This document shows positions 9,815-18,681 of a stretch of 64,000 nt of DNA, piece after piece (the stretch's first letter is position 1; each line of letters opens with the position of its first letter). A program made the position numbers and the translations under genes. The notes beneath the pieces are model-generated. The model ran no database searches. It saw only the letters and a program-made list of their open reading frames with translations, and had not been told where the DNA came from. The stretch comes from Magnetospirillum gryphiswaldense MSR-1 v2. Lineage in GTDB: Bacteria; Pseudomonadota; Alphaproteobacteria; Rhodospirillales; Magnetospirillaceae. Location: positions 3,642,501 through 3,706,500 of the forward strand of contig NC_023065.1 in assembly GCF_000513295.1 (NCBI RefSeq), in the 5' to 3' direction.

Positions 9815-9938
9815 TGGCACCCGGACCCTTCCCGACGCGCCCATCCCCCCATGCCGGAGCAAATTATCGTTTTGCGACTCGGCGTGATAATTAGGGCGGC
9901 CAATCGGGGGGTGATGTCAACAGGTCGTAAACGAAACC

Positions 9939-10736
9939 CTACTCATAGGGAGGGCAGTGCCACCCCTTCGGGGAGGCGGTGAAGATCTCGCAGCCGGTGG
10001 CGGTGACGCCGATGGAATGCTCGAACTGGGCCGACAGCGATTTATCCTTGGTCACCGCCGTCCAGCCATCGGCCAGAATCTTGGTTTCATAGCGTCCGGC
10101 GTTGATCATCGGCTCGATGGTGAAGAACATGCCTTCCTCCAGCACCATGCCCTGACCGGGCTTGCCGAAATGCATGACGTTGGGCGGCTCGTGGAAGATG
10201 CGGCCCAGGCCGTGACCGCAGAAATCGCGGACGATGGAAAAACGGTGCTTTTCGGCGAAGCTTTGGATGGCCCAGCCGATATCGCCCAAGGTGGCGCCGG
10301 GCTTGACCACCTCGATGCCGCGCATCAGCGCCTCATAGGTCACTTCCACCAGCTTGCGCGCCTTGATCCCCACCTTGCCGACATAATACATGCGGCTGGA
10401 ATCGCCGTGCCAGCCGTCGAAGATGGGGGTGACATCGATATTGACGATGTCGCCGTCCAACAGAACCTTGTCGCCGGGGATGCCGTGGCAGACCACGTGG
10501 TTGACCGAGGTGCAGATGGATTTGGGAAAGCCGCGATAATTGTAAGGCGCCGAGATGCCGCCGTTTTCAATGATGAAACGGGCGCACAGCTGGTCCAGCT
10601 CCGAGGTGGTGACGCCGGGCTGAACATAGGGGGTGATGTAGTCCAAGGTCTCGGCGGCCAGCCGCCCGGCCTTGTGCATGGCCTGGAAATCGGCGGGTCC
10701 GTGCAGGGTCACCCGGTTGGTATCGCGGTCGCTCAA
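9939..10736 (-). CDS. map: Methionine aminopeptidase, type I
   Basis: About 265 residues; removes the initiator methionine from nascent proteins. The pita-bread fold metal ligands are visible in LDGDIVNIDVTPIFDGWHGD (two aspartates), the histidine of CGHGLGRIFHEPPNV, and glutamates of FFTIEPMIN and AQFEHSIGVT. CHGIPGDKVL and SICTSVNHVVCHG are typical of type I bacterial enzymes. No ATG is in frame at the 5' end: TTG at 10757 overlaps sfsA, but TTG at 10736 has GAGGA seven bases upstream and gives a normal length, so it is preferred. It follows sfsA by about 10 bases in one operon. Confidence 0.93.
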   Translation of the reverse strand: MSDRDTNRVTLHGPADFQAMHKAGRLAAETLDYITPYVQPGVTTSELDQLCARFIIENGGISAPYNYRGFPKSICTSVNHVVCHGIPGDKVLLDGDIVNIDVTPIFDGWHGDSSRMYYVGKVGIKARKLVEVTYEALMRGIEVVKPGATLGDIGWAIQSFAEKHRFSIVRDFCGHGLGRIFHEPPNVMHFGKPGQGMVLEEGMFFTIEPMINAGRYETKILADGWTAVTKDKSLSAQFEHSIGVTATGCEIFTASPKGWHCPPYE

Positions 10737-10746
10737 GTCGTTGTCC

Positions 10747-11445
10747 TCATTCGGCAATGGGCAGCATCGGGCCGATATGGATGCCGTCCAGGCTCATATG
10801 GCATGTATGACACAGGGCTTCCACCCCATCCTTGCGGGCTTGGGCCAGACCGGCGGCATAGACCGGGTCGATATGGGCGGCGGGGCGAAAGCCGGTGCAG
10901 TCCTGGCGCTGCACCAGATACAGCATCACCGCGCGGGCGCCTTGGGCGACCATGGCCCGCAATTCGGTCAGGTGTTTGGTTCCGCGCACGGTCACCGCGT
11001 CGGGGAATTCCGCCCAGTCGCCGCGCTTCAAATGCACGTTCTTGACCTCGACATAGCAGGGCGGGCGCCCGTCCGCTTCCAGCAGCAGGTCGATACGGGA
11101 ATTGATTCCGTACTTCACCTCGCGCCGGAGTGTGGTGTAGCCGGTCAATTGGGGGATGGCGCCATCCTTGATGGCTTCCGCGGCGATGGCGTTGGGGTGG
11201 GCGGTGTTGACGCCGACCAGATGGCCGTCGACGCGCACCAGTTCCCACGAATATTTCAGCTTGCGATCCGGGTTGGCGGCGGGCGACAGCCACACCTCCA
11301 TGCCGGGATCGGCGGTACCCAGCATGGCCCCCGAATTGGCCAGATGGGCGGTGATCACCTGACCGTCATCCAAGCTGACATCGGCCATGAAGCGCTTATA
11401 GCGCTTGATCAGGGTGCCGCGGATCAGGGGGGCGTGAAACTTCAT
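10747..11445 (-). CDS. sfsA: DNA/RNA nuclease SfsA family protein
   Basis: A 232-residue SfsA protein, known from E. coli as sugar fermentation stimulation protein and since assigned to a nuclease-like fold. Conserved features are the OB-like N-terminus (RYKRFMADVSLDDGQVITAH), HLANSGAMLGT, the YGINSRIDLLL and CYVEVKNVHL segments containing the PD-(D/E)XK-like acidic and lysine residues, and FPDAVTVRGTKHLTEL. Length is normal. It begins 2 bases after the upstream methyltransferase stop, with AAGGA near the start, and is followed by map. The physiological role is poorly defined in the family. Confidence 0.93.
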   Translation of the reverse strand: MKFHAPLIRGTLIKRYKRFMADVSLDDGQVITAHLANSGAMLGTADPGMEVWLSPAANPDRKLKYSWELVRVDGHLVGVNTAHPNAIAAEAIKDGAIPQLTGYTTLRREVKYGINSRIDLLLEADGRPPCYVEVKNVHLKRGDWAEFPDAVTVRGTKHLTELRAMVAQGARAVMLYLVQRQDCTGFRPAAHIDPVYAAGLAQARKDGVEALCHTCHMSLDGIHIGPMLPIAE

Positions 11446-11447
11446 CC

Positions 11448-12359
11448 TCAGTCCTTGACCGGCGCAAGGACACCGCAGCCGCCGCTCAACACATCGGCCA
11501 ACGGCACATGGCCGGAACCGGGGGGCAGCGGTTGAGGCTGGCTGGGATGGGGTTTCCAGCCGGTCAGGGTAAGGATGTGGAAATCCACCGGAAAGCGACC
11601 GTCGGCATCGGCGAATTTCTGCTGATACAGGTTCAGCGCGTGCAGCAAGGTGGTGCGCCGGCTCAGGCTCTTGCGCCGTTCGACCACCGCGTTGGTTTCG
11701 CCCATGCCGCGCAGATCGGCCAACAGTCGCATGGGATCGCCGTAAGACACCGATACCTGATCGGCATCGGCCACCGGCAGGGCGAAGCCGGCCCGTTGCA
11801 GCAGGTGCCCCATGTCGCGGATGTCGGCCATGGGCGATACCCGTGGACTGATGCCGCCTTCTTCGGCCAGTTCGGCTTCATGCAGGCAGTGGCGCAGATC
11901 GGCCAAGGTTTCGCCGCCCAGCATGGCGGCCAGGAACAGCCCGTCGGGCTTGAGCACCCGCCTGATCTGCACCAGGGCGCCGGGCAAATCGTTGACCCAA
12001 TGCAGCGACAGGCACGACAGCACCAGATCGAAGGAATTGTCGGCGAAGGGCAACCATTCCTCGTCGGCGGCGAGGGTGGCGTGGCCGTTGGCCGCCGCCT
12101 TGGCCGCCATGGCCGGCGACAGGTCGCATTGCACCAGGGTCTTGATGCCGCCGCGCCCGCCCAAGGTATCGGCCATCTCACCGGTATGGCAGCCCAGGTC
12201 CAGGGCCAGCGGAAAGACGCGGGTAACGTCGCTGAGGCGGTCGGCCAGCCGTTCGGCCACCTCACGCACCAAAAAGTCGTGGGCGGCGAAACCGCGGGCG
12301 GCGCGGTCGCGGTGCTTGCGCAAGGTGGCGCGGTCGAAGATGCTGACGGGGTCGGTCAT
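11448..12359 (-). CDS. SAM-dependent methyltransferase, NDUFAF5/BioC-like
   Basis: A 303-residue class I methyltransferase. The N-terminus IFDRATLRKHRDRAARGFAA and the SAM motif ALDLGCHTGEMADTL are typical of the mitochondrial complex I assembly factor NDUFAF5 and its alphaproteobacterial homologues; DNSFDLVLSCLSLHWVNDLP and IRRVLKPDGLFLAAMLGG are the post-motifs. NDUFAF5 hydroxylates an arginine of complex I subunit NDUFS7; whether the bacterial protein does so is an inference. It is the first gene of a leftward set with sfsA and map, and is divergent from comF (44 bases apart). Confidence 0.85.
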   Translation of the reverse strand: MTDPVSIFDRATLRKHRDRAARGFAAHDFLVREVAERLADRLSDVTRVFPLALDLGCHTGEMADTLGGRGGIKTLVQCDLSPAMAAKAAANGHATLAADEEWLPFADNSFDLVLSCLSLHWVNDLPGALVQIRRVLKPDGLFLAAMLGGETLADLRHCLHEAELAEEGGISPRVSPMADIRDMGHLLQRAGFALPVADADQVSVSYGDPMRLLADLRGMGETNAVVERRKSLSRRTTLLHALNLYQQKFADADGRFPVDFHILTLTGWKPHPSQPQPLPPGSGHVPLADVLSGGCGVLAPVKD

Positions 12360-12403
12360 GCTTCTTCTATGGCATGGCCGGGGGGTAGGGGGGAAGAGGG
12401 CAG

Positions 12404-13138
12404 ATGACAGCCATACGCCATTGGGGGCGCAAGCTGCTGGATGCGGTCCTGCCGCCGCTTTGCTTGTGCTGCGGCGCCATCGTCGCCGAGCCCGGTGCCC
12501 TGTGCGCCCAATGCTGGAGCGGCTTGCGCTTTGTCGCCGCCCCGCTTTGCCCGGTCTGCGGCCAGCCCTTCGACACCGATCCCGGCGGGGCCGACATGAT
12601 GTGCGGTCGCTGTCTGGCCGAGCCGCCGCCGTGGGCGCGGGCGCGGGCGGTGTTTTGCTATGACGACGCCTCCAAACCGCTGATCCTGCGTTTCAAGCAT
12701 GCCGACCGGCTTGAGGGCGCCCCCGCCTTCGGTCGCTGGCTGGCCCGCGCCGGGGCGGAATTGCTGATCGATTGCCACCTGATCGTGCCGGTGCCGCTCA
12801 ACCGCTGGAAATTGCTGGCCCGCCGCTATAACCAGGCGGCCTTGCTGGCCCAGGCCCTGGGGCGGGAAAGCAAGGTGGCGGTGGCCGCCGACGGTCTGCT
12901 GCGCCTGCGCCGGACGCCGCCGCAGGGGCATTTCAGCCGGGCGGAACGTCAGCGCAACGTGCGCGGCGCCTTCGCCCCCCATCCACGTCTGGATGTCTGC
13001 GGCAAGAATGTGCTGCTGGTGGACGATGTGCTGACCACCGGGGCGACCTTGGGCGAATGCAGTCGCGTGTTGTTGCGCCAAGGCGCTGCCCGCGTCGATG
13101 TGCTGACTTTGGGTCGTGTGCTGTTGTCGCCGGCCTGA
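12404..13138 (+). CDS. comF: ComF-family phosphoribosyltransferase-like protein
   Basis: A 244-residue ComF protein. Three zinc-binding CxxC-like pairs lie at the N-terminus (LCLCCGAIV, LCAQCW, CPVCGQPF, MCGRCL), followed by a phosphoribosyltransferase fold with the PRPP-binding loop NVLLVDDVLTTGATL near the C-terminus. HLIVPVPLNRWKLLARRYNQA is the conserved ComF/GntX core. The family includes B. subtilis ComFC, needed for DNA uptake in transformation, but it is widespread in non-competent bacteria, so competence is not implied. GAAGAGGG upstream supports ATG 12404. The gene is followed at 40 bases by grxC. Confidence 0.9.
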   Translation: MTAIRHWGRKLLDAVLPPLCLCCGAIVAEPGALCAQCWSGLRFVAAPLCPVCGQPFDTDPGGADMMCGRCLAEPPPWARARAVFCYDDASKPLILRFKHADRLEGAPAFGRWLARAGAELLIDCHLIVPVPLNRWKLLARRYNQAALLAQALGRESKVAVAADGLLRLRRTPPQGHFSRAERQRNVRGAFAPHPRLDVCGKNVLLVDDVLTTGATLGECSRVLLRQGAARVDVLTLGRVLLSPA

Positions 13139-13178
13139 GGCTTGCTATATTGGGGGGATCGTGCAGACGGAGTATTTC

Positions 13179-13445
13179 ATGGCCCAGGTTGAAATCTATA
13201 CCACCCAGACCTGCCCCTATTGCATCCGCGCCAAGCGGCTGCTGACCACCAAGGGGGTGGCATTCCAGGAATACGACGTCTCCAGCGACCCGGATTTGCG
13301 CGCCGCCATGACCGCGCGCGCCCATGGCGGTCGCACCGTGCCGCAAATCTTCATCAACGGCGAACATGTGGGCGGCTGCGACGACCTGCATTCGCTCGAT
13401 GGCGCCGGCGAGCTGGATGTCCTGCTGGCGAAAGAACCCGCGTGA
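13179..13445 (+). CDS. grxC: Glutaredoxin 3
   Basis: An 88-residue monothiol/dithiol oxidoreductase using glutathione to reduce disulfides. The active site CPYC follows EIYTTQT, and the glutathione-binding TVPQIFINGEHVGGCDDL segment is complete. Length is that of GrxC. The start MAQVEIYTTQTC at 13179 is preferred over an earlier in-frame ATG lying inside comF. Its TGA overlaps the ATG of the downstream amidohydrolase by one base, a pairing that is common in alphaproteobacteria. Confidence 0.95.
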   Translation: MAQVEIYTTQTCPYCIRAKRLLTTKGVAFQEYDVSSDPDLRAAMTARAHGGRTVPQIFINGEHVGGCDDLHSLDGAGELDVLLAKEPA

Positions 13446-14281
13446 TGATCGGCGACACCTTCAAGGCCGCCTGTCTGCAGGTCAATGCCGGCACCGACAT
13501 GACCCAGAACATCGATGCCGCCGCCCGGCTGGCGGTGGAGGCCCGCGCCGCCGGGGCCGAGTTGATCCTGATGCCGGAAAACGTCGCCATGATGGAATGG
13601 GGGCGCACCAACATCGTCATGAAGGCGCAGGCCGAGGCCGAGCATCAGGCCCTGGCCGCTTTCCGCGAAATCGCCAAGGAACTGGGCTGCTTCCTGCATA
13701 CCGGCACCTTGCATGTGCTGCTCGACGGCGGCATGGTCGCCAACCGCTCCTATGTCATCGACAAGAACGGCCTGATCCTGGGCCGCTACGACAAGATCCA
13801 TATGTTCGATGTCGATCTGGGCGGCGGCGAAAGCTATCGCGAATCGGCCACCTTCACTCCGGGCGACCGCGCCACCATGGTGCGGCTGCCCTGGGGCCGG
13901 CTGGGACTATCGGTGTGCTATGATCTGCGCTTCCCGCACCTTTACCGCGCCTATGCCAATGCCGGTGCCCATTTCCTGGCGGTGCCGGCGGCGTTCACCC
14001 GCACCACCGGGCGGGCCCATTGGCATGTGCTGCTGCGGGCGCGGGCGATCGAGACCGGCTGCTACGTCTTTGCTCCGGCGCAATGCGGCACCCATGCCAA
14101 CAACCGCGAAACCTATGGTCACGCCCTGATCGTGTCGCCGTGGGGGGAAATCCTGGCCGATGGCTTGGAACAGCCCGGTTTCGTCATGGCCGAGATCGAT
14201 GTGCGCAAGGTCGACGACGCCCGCAAGAAAATCCCCTGCCTCGATCACGACCGCGCCTTCATCGCCCCGGTCAGGGATTAA
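13445..14281 (+). CDS. Carbon-nitrogen hydrolase (nitrilase/omega-amidase family)
   Basis: A 278-residue nitrilase-superfamily amidase. The Glu-Lys-Cys triad is visible: glutamate in LILMPENVAMM, lysine in LGRYDKIHMFD and cysteine in LGLSVCYDLRFP. The conserved HWHVLLRARAIET and YGHALIVSPWG blocks place it with the Nit1/Nit2 group, which removes deaminated glutathione or related alpha-keto amides. The immediate upstream glutaredoxin gene fits a link to glutathione repair, but that is inference. It ends overlapping, by 11 bases, the 3' end of the convergent methyltransferase gene. Confidence 0.9.
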   Translation: MIGDTFKAACLQVNAGTDMTQNIDAAARLAVEARAAGAELILMPENVAMMEWGRTNIVMKAQAEAEHQALAAFREIAKELGCFLHTGTLHVLLDGGMVANRSYVIDKNGLILGRYDKIHMFDVDLGGGESYRESATFTPGDRATMVRLPWGRLGLSVCYDLRFPHLYRAYANAGAHFLAVPAAFTRTTGRAHWHVLLRARAIETGCYVFAPAQCGTHANNRETYGHALIVSPWGEILADGLEQPGFVMAEIDVRKVDDARKKIPCLDHDRAFIAPVRD

Positions 14282-14801
14282 GCGGGCGCGGATTGGGGGC
14301 GTTGGTGGCGCAGATACGCTGGATCACCGACGCCCCGTCGATGCCGTGTTCATAGGCGATGACGGTCAGTTCGGCGCAGGCATGCAATAACTCGCCCGCT
14401 TGCAGCAGGTGGTCGGGATTGCGCGGACGGCCAAAGGCCTCGTTGCCCTGGGCGAAGGTTTCATAGATCAGTACGCCGCCGGGTTCGAGGGCGGCGAGCA
14501 GCGGCGCGAACAGGGGCCGCCACAGGTAATTGGTGACGACGATGCCGGCGAACACCCGGCCCGCCAACGGCCAGGGGCTGCCGTCTTCCAGATCGGCGCT
14601 GATCAACTCGGCCCCGTGGGCGAGATGGGCCTGGGTGATGTCGCGGTCGAGGGCGGTGACCGCATGGCCCCGATCCAGCAACAGCCGGGCATGGCGCCCG
14701 CCGCCCGAGGCCAGGTCCAGCACCGCGCCGCCGGGCGCGATCAGCGGGGCGAAACGGGCAACCCAGGATGAAGGCTTGGCAATGGCCGGATTGTTGCCCA
14801 T
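14271..14801 (-). CDS. SAM-dependent methyltransferase (TehB-like)
   Basis: A 176-residue compact class I methyltransferase. The SAM motif VLDLASGGGRHARLLLDRG is intact, followed by VTALDRDITQA (acidic residue after beta-2), DLEDGSPWPL, and IVVTNYLWRPLFAPLLAAL then ALEPGGVLIYETFAQGN, typical of the TehB/small-molecule methyltransferases. ATG 14801 (MGNNPAIAK) is preferred over 14834 because AGGA lies at a proper spacing. It is divergent from the DUF1178 gene (31 bases between starts) and overlaps the amidase 3' end. Substrate unknown. Confidence 0.83.
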   Translation of the reverse strand: MGNNPAIAKPSSWVARFAPLIAPGGAVLDLASGGGRHARLLLDRGHAVTALDRDITQAHLAHGAELISADLEDGSPWPLAGRVFAGIVVTNYLWRPLFAPLLAALEPGGVLIYETFAQGNEAFGRPRNPDHLLQAGELLHACAELTVIAYEHGIDGASVIQRICATNAPNPRPLNP

Positions 14802-14832
14802 ATAGTCGGTCCTGTTGCAAGGTTGGACGACC

Positions 14833-15246
14833 ATGATCCTGTTTCAGTTGCGCTGCTGCAAGGACCATCATTTCGACGGCTGGTTCCGCGATAACGCTGC
14901 CTTTGACGCCCAGCGCGCCGCCGGCCACATCACCTGCCCGATCTGCGGTGACGCAGAGGTGGAAAAAGCGATCATGGCGCCGCGCTTGAACCGGGCCACC
15001 GGGCAGGCGCTGGACGTCCCCGACATGGCGCGGGCCATGCGCCAAGCCTTGGGCGAATTGCGCAAATCGGTGGAAGAGAATTGCGATTACGTCGGCGAAC
15101 GTTTCCCCGAGGAAGCGCGCAAGATCCATTACGGCGAAACCGAAACCCGCGCCATTTATGGCGAGGCGAGCAGCGAACAGGCCGACGAACTGGCCGAGGA
15201 AGGCATCACCTTCCAGCGCATCCCCTGGGTGCCGGGGGAAAATTAG
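14833..15246 (+). CDS. DUF1178 family protein
   Basis: A 137-residue protein of the alpha/betaproteobacterial DUF1178 family, function unknown. It opens with ILFQLRCCKDHHFDGWFRDN and has a CPICG knuckle (HITCPICGDAEVEKAIMAP), so Cys-x2-Cys with the earlier cysteine pair may bind zinc. The C-terminus (YGEASSEQADELAEEGI, then FQRIPWVPGEN) is typical. ATG 14833 is chosen over an upstream in-frame ATG because it begins the conserved sequence. Its TAG stop is formed by the first bases of the MITE-like element that follows. Confidence 0.9.
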   Translation: MILFQLRCCKDHHFDGWFRDNAAFDAQRAAGHITCPICGDAEVEKAIMAPRLNRATGQALDVPDMARAMRQALGELRKSVEENCDYVGERFPEEARKIHYGETETRAIYGEASSEQADELAEEGITFQRIPWVPGEN

Positions 15247-15348
15247 AGCATTTTCGCGCGAAGCGTGGATATGCCATAAGCCGGAGCGGCCCGTCACGGG
15301 CCACTTTTGAAATCTAGACCAGTTTCCGCTTTAGCTGAAACCGGTCTA
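15244..15348. repeat. MITE-like element with IS630-type ends
   Basis: A 101-bp sequence flanked by TA dinucleotides (15244-15245 and 15347-15348) lies between two convergent genes. The left end reads GAGCATTTTC then AAGCG; the right end, reverse-complemented, reads GACCGGTTTCAG then AAAGCG. These resemble the terminal repeats of the IS630-family element at 62082-63147 (GAGCGGTTTCAC...CGAGCG and GAGCATTTTCAC...CGAGCG). The right half also folds as a near-perfect hairpin, 15313-15350 (TCTAGACCAGTTTC against GAAACCGGTCTAGA), and could stop transcription in either direction. There is no coding capacity. Derivation from an IS630 relative is inferred from the ends. Confidence 0.55.
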
Positions 15349-15352
15349 GAGC

Positions 15353-17203
15353 TTAAGCCCCCACCAGTTCGGTCTCCAGCCGCTGTTGCAGCAAGGCGGC
15401 TTCCTGCTGCTTGCGCCACATATCGGCATAGCGGCCATCCATCGCGATCAGCTCGGCGTGGCGACCGCGTTCGGCGATGTGGCCTTTATCGAGGACGATG
15501 ATCTCGTCGGCATCGACTACCGTGGACAGGCGGTGGGCGATGACGATGGTGGTGCGGTCCTTGGACACGTCGCGCAAACTGGCCTGGATTTCTTTTTCCG
15601 TGTGGGTATCAAGCGCGCTGGTGGCCTCGTCGAACAGCAAGATGGCCGGCGCCTTCAAGATGGTGCGGGCGATGGCGACGCGTTGCTTTTCGCCGCCCGA
15701 CAGTTTCAAACCGCGTTCGCCGACGCGGGTGTCATAGCCCTCGGGCAGCGAGATGACGAAATCGTGGATACGGGCCAGCCTGGCCGCCTGCTCGATTTCG
15801 TCCTGGCTGGCGCCGGGGCGACCATAGGCGATGTTGTAGCGGATGGTGTCGTTGAACAGCACGGTATCTTGGGGGACGATGCCGATGGCGGCGCGCAAAG
15901 ATGATTGCGTCACTGTGCGGATGTCCTGGCCGTCGATGGCGATGCCCCCACCGGTGACATCGTAGAAGCGGAACAGCAGGCGCGAGATGGTGCTTTTGCC
16001 GGCGCCCGACGGCCCGACGATGGCCACACTTTTGCCCGCCGGCACGGTGAAGCCGATGCCGTTCAGGATCGGACGCGCGGGGTCGTAGGCGAAATGGACG
16101 TCGTCGAAACGCACTTCGCCGCCCGTCACCCGCAGCTCTTGGGCGTCGTCATTGTCCTTGATCTCGGCGTTTTCGCCCAGCAGGCGGAACATGGCTTCCA
16201 TGTCGGTCAGCGATTGCTTGATCTCGCGGTAGACGAAGCCCAGGAAGTTCAAGGGCAGGTAAAGCTGCACCAGATAGGCGTTGACCAGGACGAAATCGCC
16301 CAAGGTCAGACTGCCTTTCACCACGCCATCGGCGGCCATCAGCATCACCGCGGTCAGGCCGACGGCGATGATGGCGCCCTGGCCCATGTTCAGCATGGCC
16401 AGGCTGACCTTGCTTTTCACTGCCGCCTGTTCATAGCGGGCCAGCGACTGGTCGTAGCGTGCTGCCTCGTGCGCTTCGTTGCCGAAATATTTGACCGTCT
16501 CGAAGTTCAACAGCGAATCGACGGCCTTGGTGCTGGCCTGCTGGTCGGTTTCGTTCATGGCACGGCGGAATTTGGTCCGCCATTCCGTCACCCCCAGCGT
16601 ATAGGCGATGTAGATGGCGATGGTGCCGAAGGTGACCAGGGCGAAGCGGGAATCGTACAGGCTCCACAACACCACGGTGACCATGCCGATTTCCAGCAAT
16701 GTCGGCAGGATGTTGAACAGCATGAAGTTGAGCAGGAACTCGATGCCCTTGGTGCCGCGTTCGATGGACCGCGATACCCCGCCGGTCTGGCGGTCCAGGT
16801 GGAAACGCAGCGCCAATCCGTGCAGATGGCGGAACACGCGCAGGCCGACGGCGCGGATGGCGCCCTGGCCGACGCGGGCGAAGGCGATGTCGCGGGCTTC
16901 GGAAAATACCCCCGACAGGATGCGGGCGCCGCCATAGGCCAGCAGCAGCAGGACCGGCACGGCGATCATGGCCTGCTGGGGGGTGATGGTCAGGGCGTCC
17001 ACCGTCTGCTTGTAGATCAACGGCACCAACACGGTGATGACCTTGGCCAGGGCGAGAAAGCCCAAGGCGGCGACCACGCGGGCGCGCAGGCCGGTTTCCC
17101 CCGGCGGCCACAGATAGGGCAGCAGGGCGCGGATGGTGGACAGGTCGTTCCGCCGGCCCGATTGGGGATTGCGGAAGTAATTGGAGGGGTCTCGGCGTCG
17201 CAT
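15353..17203 (-). CDS. ABC exporter, Atm1/ABCB7-type (TMD-NBD fusion)
   Basis: A 616-residue half-transporter. Residues ~20-330 form six transmembrane helices with the Atm1 signature NETDQQASTKAVDSLLNFE and VKYFGNEAHEAARYD; residues ~355-600 form the nucleotide-binding domain with Walker A VGPSGAGKSTISRLL, signature LSGGEKQRVAIART, Walker B ILLFDEATSALD and switch histidine IVIAHRL. Mitochondrial Atm1 and the Novosphingobium homologue export glutathione-derived or glutathione-metal compounds, important for Fe-S maturation outside mitochondria and for heavy-metal tolerance. It probably forms an inner-membrane homodimer. The start ATG 17203 follows AAAGG. Confidence 0.92.
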   Translation of the reverse strand: MRRRDPSNYFRNPQSGRRNDLSTIRALLPYLWPPGETGLRARVVAALGFLALAKVITVLVPLIYKQTVDALTITPQQAMIAVPVLLLLAYGGARILSGVFSEARDIAFARVGQGAIRAVGLRVFRHLHGLALRFHLDRQTGGVSRSIERGTKGIEFLLNFMLFNILPTLLEIGMVTVVLWSLYDSRFALVTFGTIAIYIAYTLGVTEWRTKFRRAMNETDQQASTKAVDSLLNFETVKYFGNEAHEAARYDQSLARYEQAAVKSKVSLAMLNMGQGAIIAVGLTAVMLMAADGVVKGSLTLGDFVLVNAYLVQLYLPLNFLGFVYREIKQSLTDMEAMFRLLGENAEIKDNDDAQELRVTGGEVRFDDVHFAYDPARPILNGIGFTVPAGKSVAIVGPSGAGKSTISRLLFRFYDVTGGGIAIDGQDIRTVTQSSLRAAIGIVPQDTVLFNDTIRYNIAYGRPGASQDEIEQAARLARIHDFVISLPEGYDTRVGERGLKLSGGEKQRVAIARTILKAPAILLFDEATSALDTHTEKEIQASLRDVSKDRTTIVIAHRLSTVVDADEIIVLDKGHIAERGRHAELIAMDGRYADMWRKQQEAALLQQRLETELVGA

Positions 17204-17300
17204 GGCCTTTAAGATGGGGCATGAAAAAAATTGTGCAACAGCGCACTAACGCACAGGGGCCGCCATTGCCCCCGGTTTTCCCCATGTTTATTGTGGGCGC

Positions 17301-18602
17301 ATGCGTCACCCCACCATGCTCCATAGCGGCGATATCGACTGGAAGACCGTGCGCGTGCTGTTGTTCAGCCGCGACGACGGGTTTCGGTTCCTGGTGCGCC
17401 AGACCTTCCGCAAGTTGAACGTGCGCGAGATACTGTCCACCAGTGTCTCCGCCGACGCCACGCCGATGATGGGGCAGGGGCCGGACATCGCCCTGTTGGA
17501 CCCCGAAGGCGATCTGGATATGGCGCAAGCCTTCCTGCAACGGGTGCGCGCCGCCGATGCCGACATGCCGGTCTTGCTGATCGGGGCCAATACCGACAAG
17601 GAGATGCTGGCCCGCTTCCTGCCCCTGGGGCTGGAAGGGGTGGTGCCCAGGCGGGTGTCGGGGCATGAACTGACCCACCGGGTCAGCGACGCCATGAAGA
17701 ATCCCACACGCATGCCGGTGCCGGCGATCAAGCCGGTGGCCGCCCTGGACCGACCGGTGACCCCGCCGCCGCCGCCGGTTCCAACGGTGATGGCGGGACC
17801 GGCGGCCAGGGTCGCCGCCCCGGCCCAGCCACGCCCGGTCGCCGAACCCAAACAAGCACCGCCGCCACGTCCGTCCGCTTACGTGCCGCCGCAACCACAG
17901 GCGGCCAGGATCGGCGGTCGTCTCGACGATGACGACATCCTGGTAACGCAAGCCGTGGCCAAGCGCGATTACGCCCTGGTCGACGATGCCGACGACGAAG
18001 CCCGAAGACTGGCGGAAAAGCGCAAGAAACGCTGGCTGGAAGAGTTGGCGCGCGAAGGCAAGAAGCCGAAAAAAGGCAAGGATGTCGCCACCCTCGACGT
18101 GACCGCCATCGTTGCCGCCCATGCCTTGTGGCTGCACTCCAAAGGGGCCGAGGGTCAACGGGCGGTGTTCAACAAGATGGATCTGGGCGGAGCCGATCTG
18201 TCGGGGGCCATCCTGGCCAATGCCTCCTTCCGCGAGGCCGACCTGTCCGACGCCTTCATGGCCGAATCACGGTTGGACGGTGCCGATTTCCGCTATGCCG
18301 TGCTGGGTGCCGCGCAATTGGGCGGCGCCAATCTGGGGGTGGCGCAACTGCGCCATGCCGATATGCGCCTCGCCAATCTGGAAGGGGCGCAATTGCGTGG
18401 CGCCGACCTGTCCGGGGCCCGCCTGTCCGGGGCCAAGTTGTCCGGCGCCGATTTCGCCGGTGCCACCTTGATGGGGTGCGACCTGTCCCAGGCTGACCTG
18501 TCCAAGGTGGAAAACCTGACCCAGAGCCAGGTGGAAAAAACCCTGTGCTCGCTGGAAACTCGTTTACCACCCGGCCTGTCGCGCCCGGTCAAGGATAGTT
18601 GA
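17301..18602 (+). CDS. Atypical receiver domain fused to pentapeptide repeats
   Basis: A 433-residue three-part protein. Residues ~15-130 look like a response-regulator receiver: acidic pair D25-D26 after VRVLLFSR, candidate phospho-acceptor D67 in IALLDPEGD, but the usual Thr/Ser is glycine (G95 in VLLIGAN) and the usual lysine is arginine (PRRV near 117). Residues ~140-215 are a proline-rich linker, followed by an acidic and then lysine-rich helix (EARRLAEKRKKRWLEELA). Residues ~285-395 hold about 20 pentapeptide repeats of the A(D/N)LxG type, which form a right-handed beta-helix. No DNA-binding or enzymatic output is visible. A histidine kinase gene follows within 80 bases, so it may be its partner. 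The start is the first ATG; 17316 is an alternative. Confidence 0.8.
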   Translation: MRHPTMLHSGDIDWKTVRVLLFSRDDGFRFLVRQTFRKLNVREILSTSVSADATPMMGQGPDIALLDPEGDLDMAQAFLQRVRAADADMPVLLIGANTDKEMLARFLPLGLEGVVPRRVSGHELTHRVSDAMKNPTRMPVPAIKPVAALDRPVTPPPPPVPTVMAGPAARVAAPAQPRPVAEPKQAPPPRPSAYVPPQPQAARIGGRLDDDDILVTQAVAKRDYALVDDADDEARRLAEKRKKRWLEELAREGKKPKKGKDVATLDVTAIVAAHALWLHSKGAEGQRAVFNKMDLGGADLSGAILANASFREADLSDAFMAESRLDGADFRYAVLGAAQLGGANLGVAQLRHADMRLANLEGAQLRGADLSGARLSGAKLSGADFAGATLMGCDLSQADLSKVENLTQSQVEKTLCSLETRLPPGLSRPVKDS

Positions 18603-18681
18603 TATAACAGTCATATAAGTGTGCAAAAGCCGTCCGGTTGCGGCTATGCTGCGCAGGGAGAGGCATACAGGGGGAGTTTCC

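Noticed and set aside
12404-13138. Competence system suggested by comF
   Set aside because: ComF-type phosphoribosyltransferases are universal in many non-competent bacteria, and no other com gene is present.
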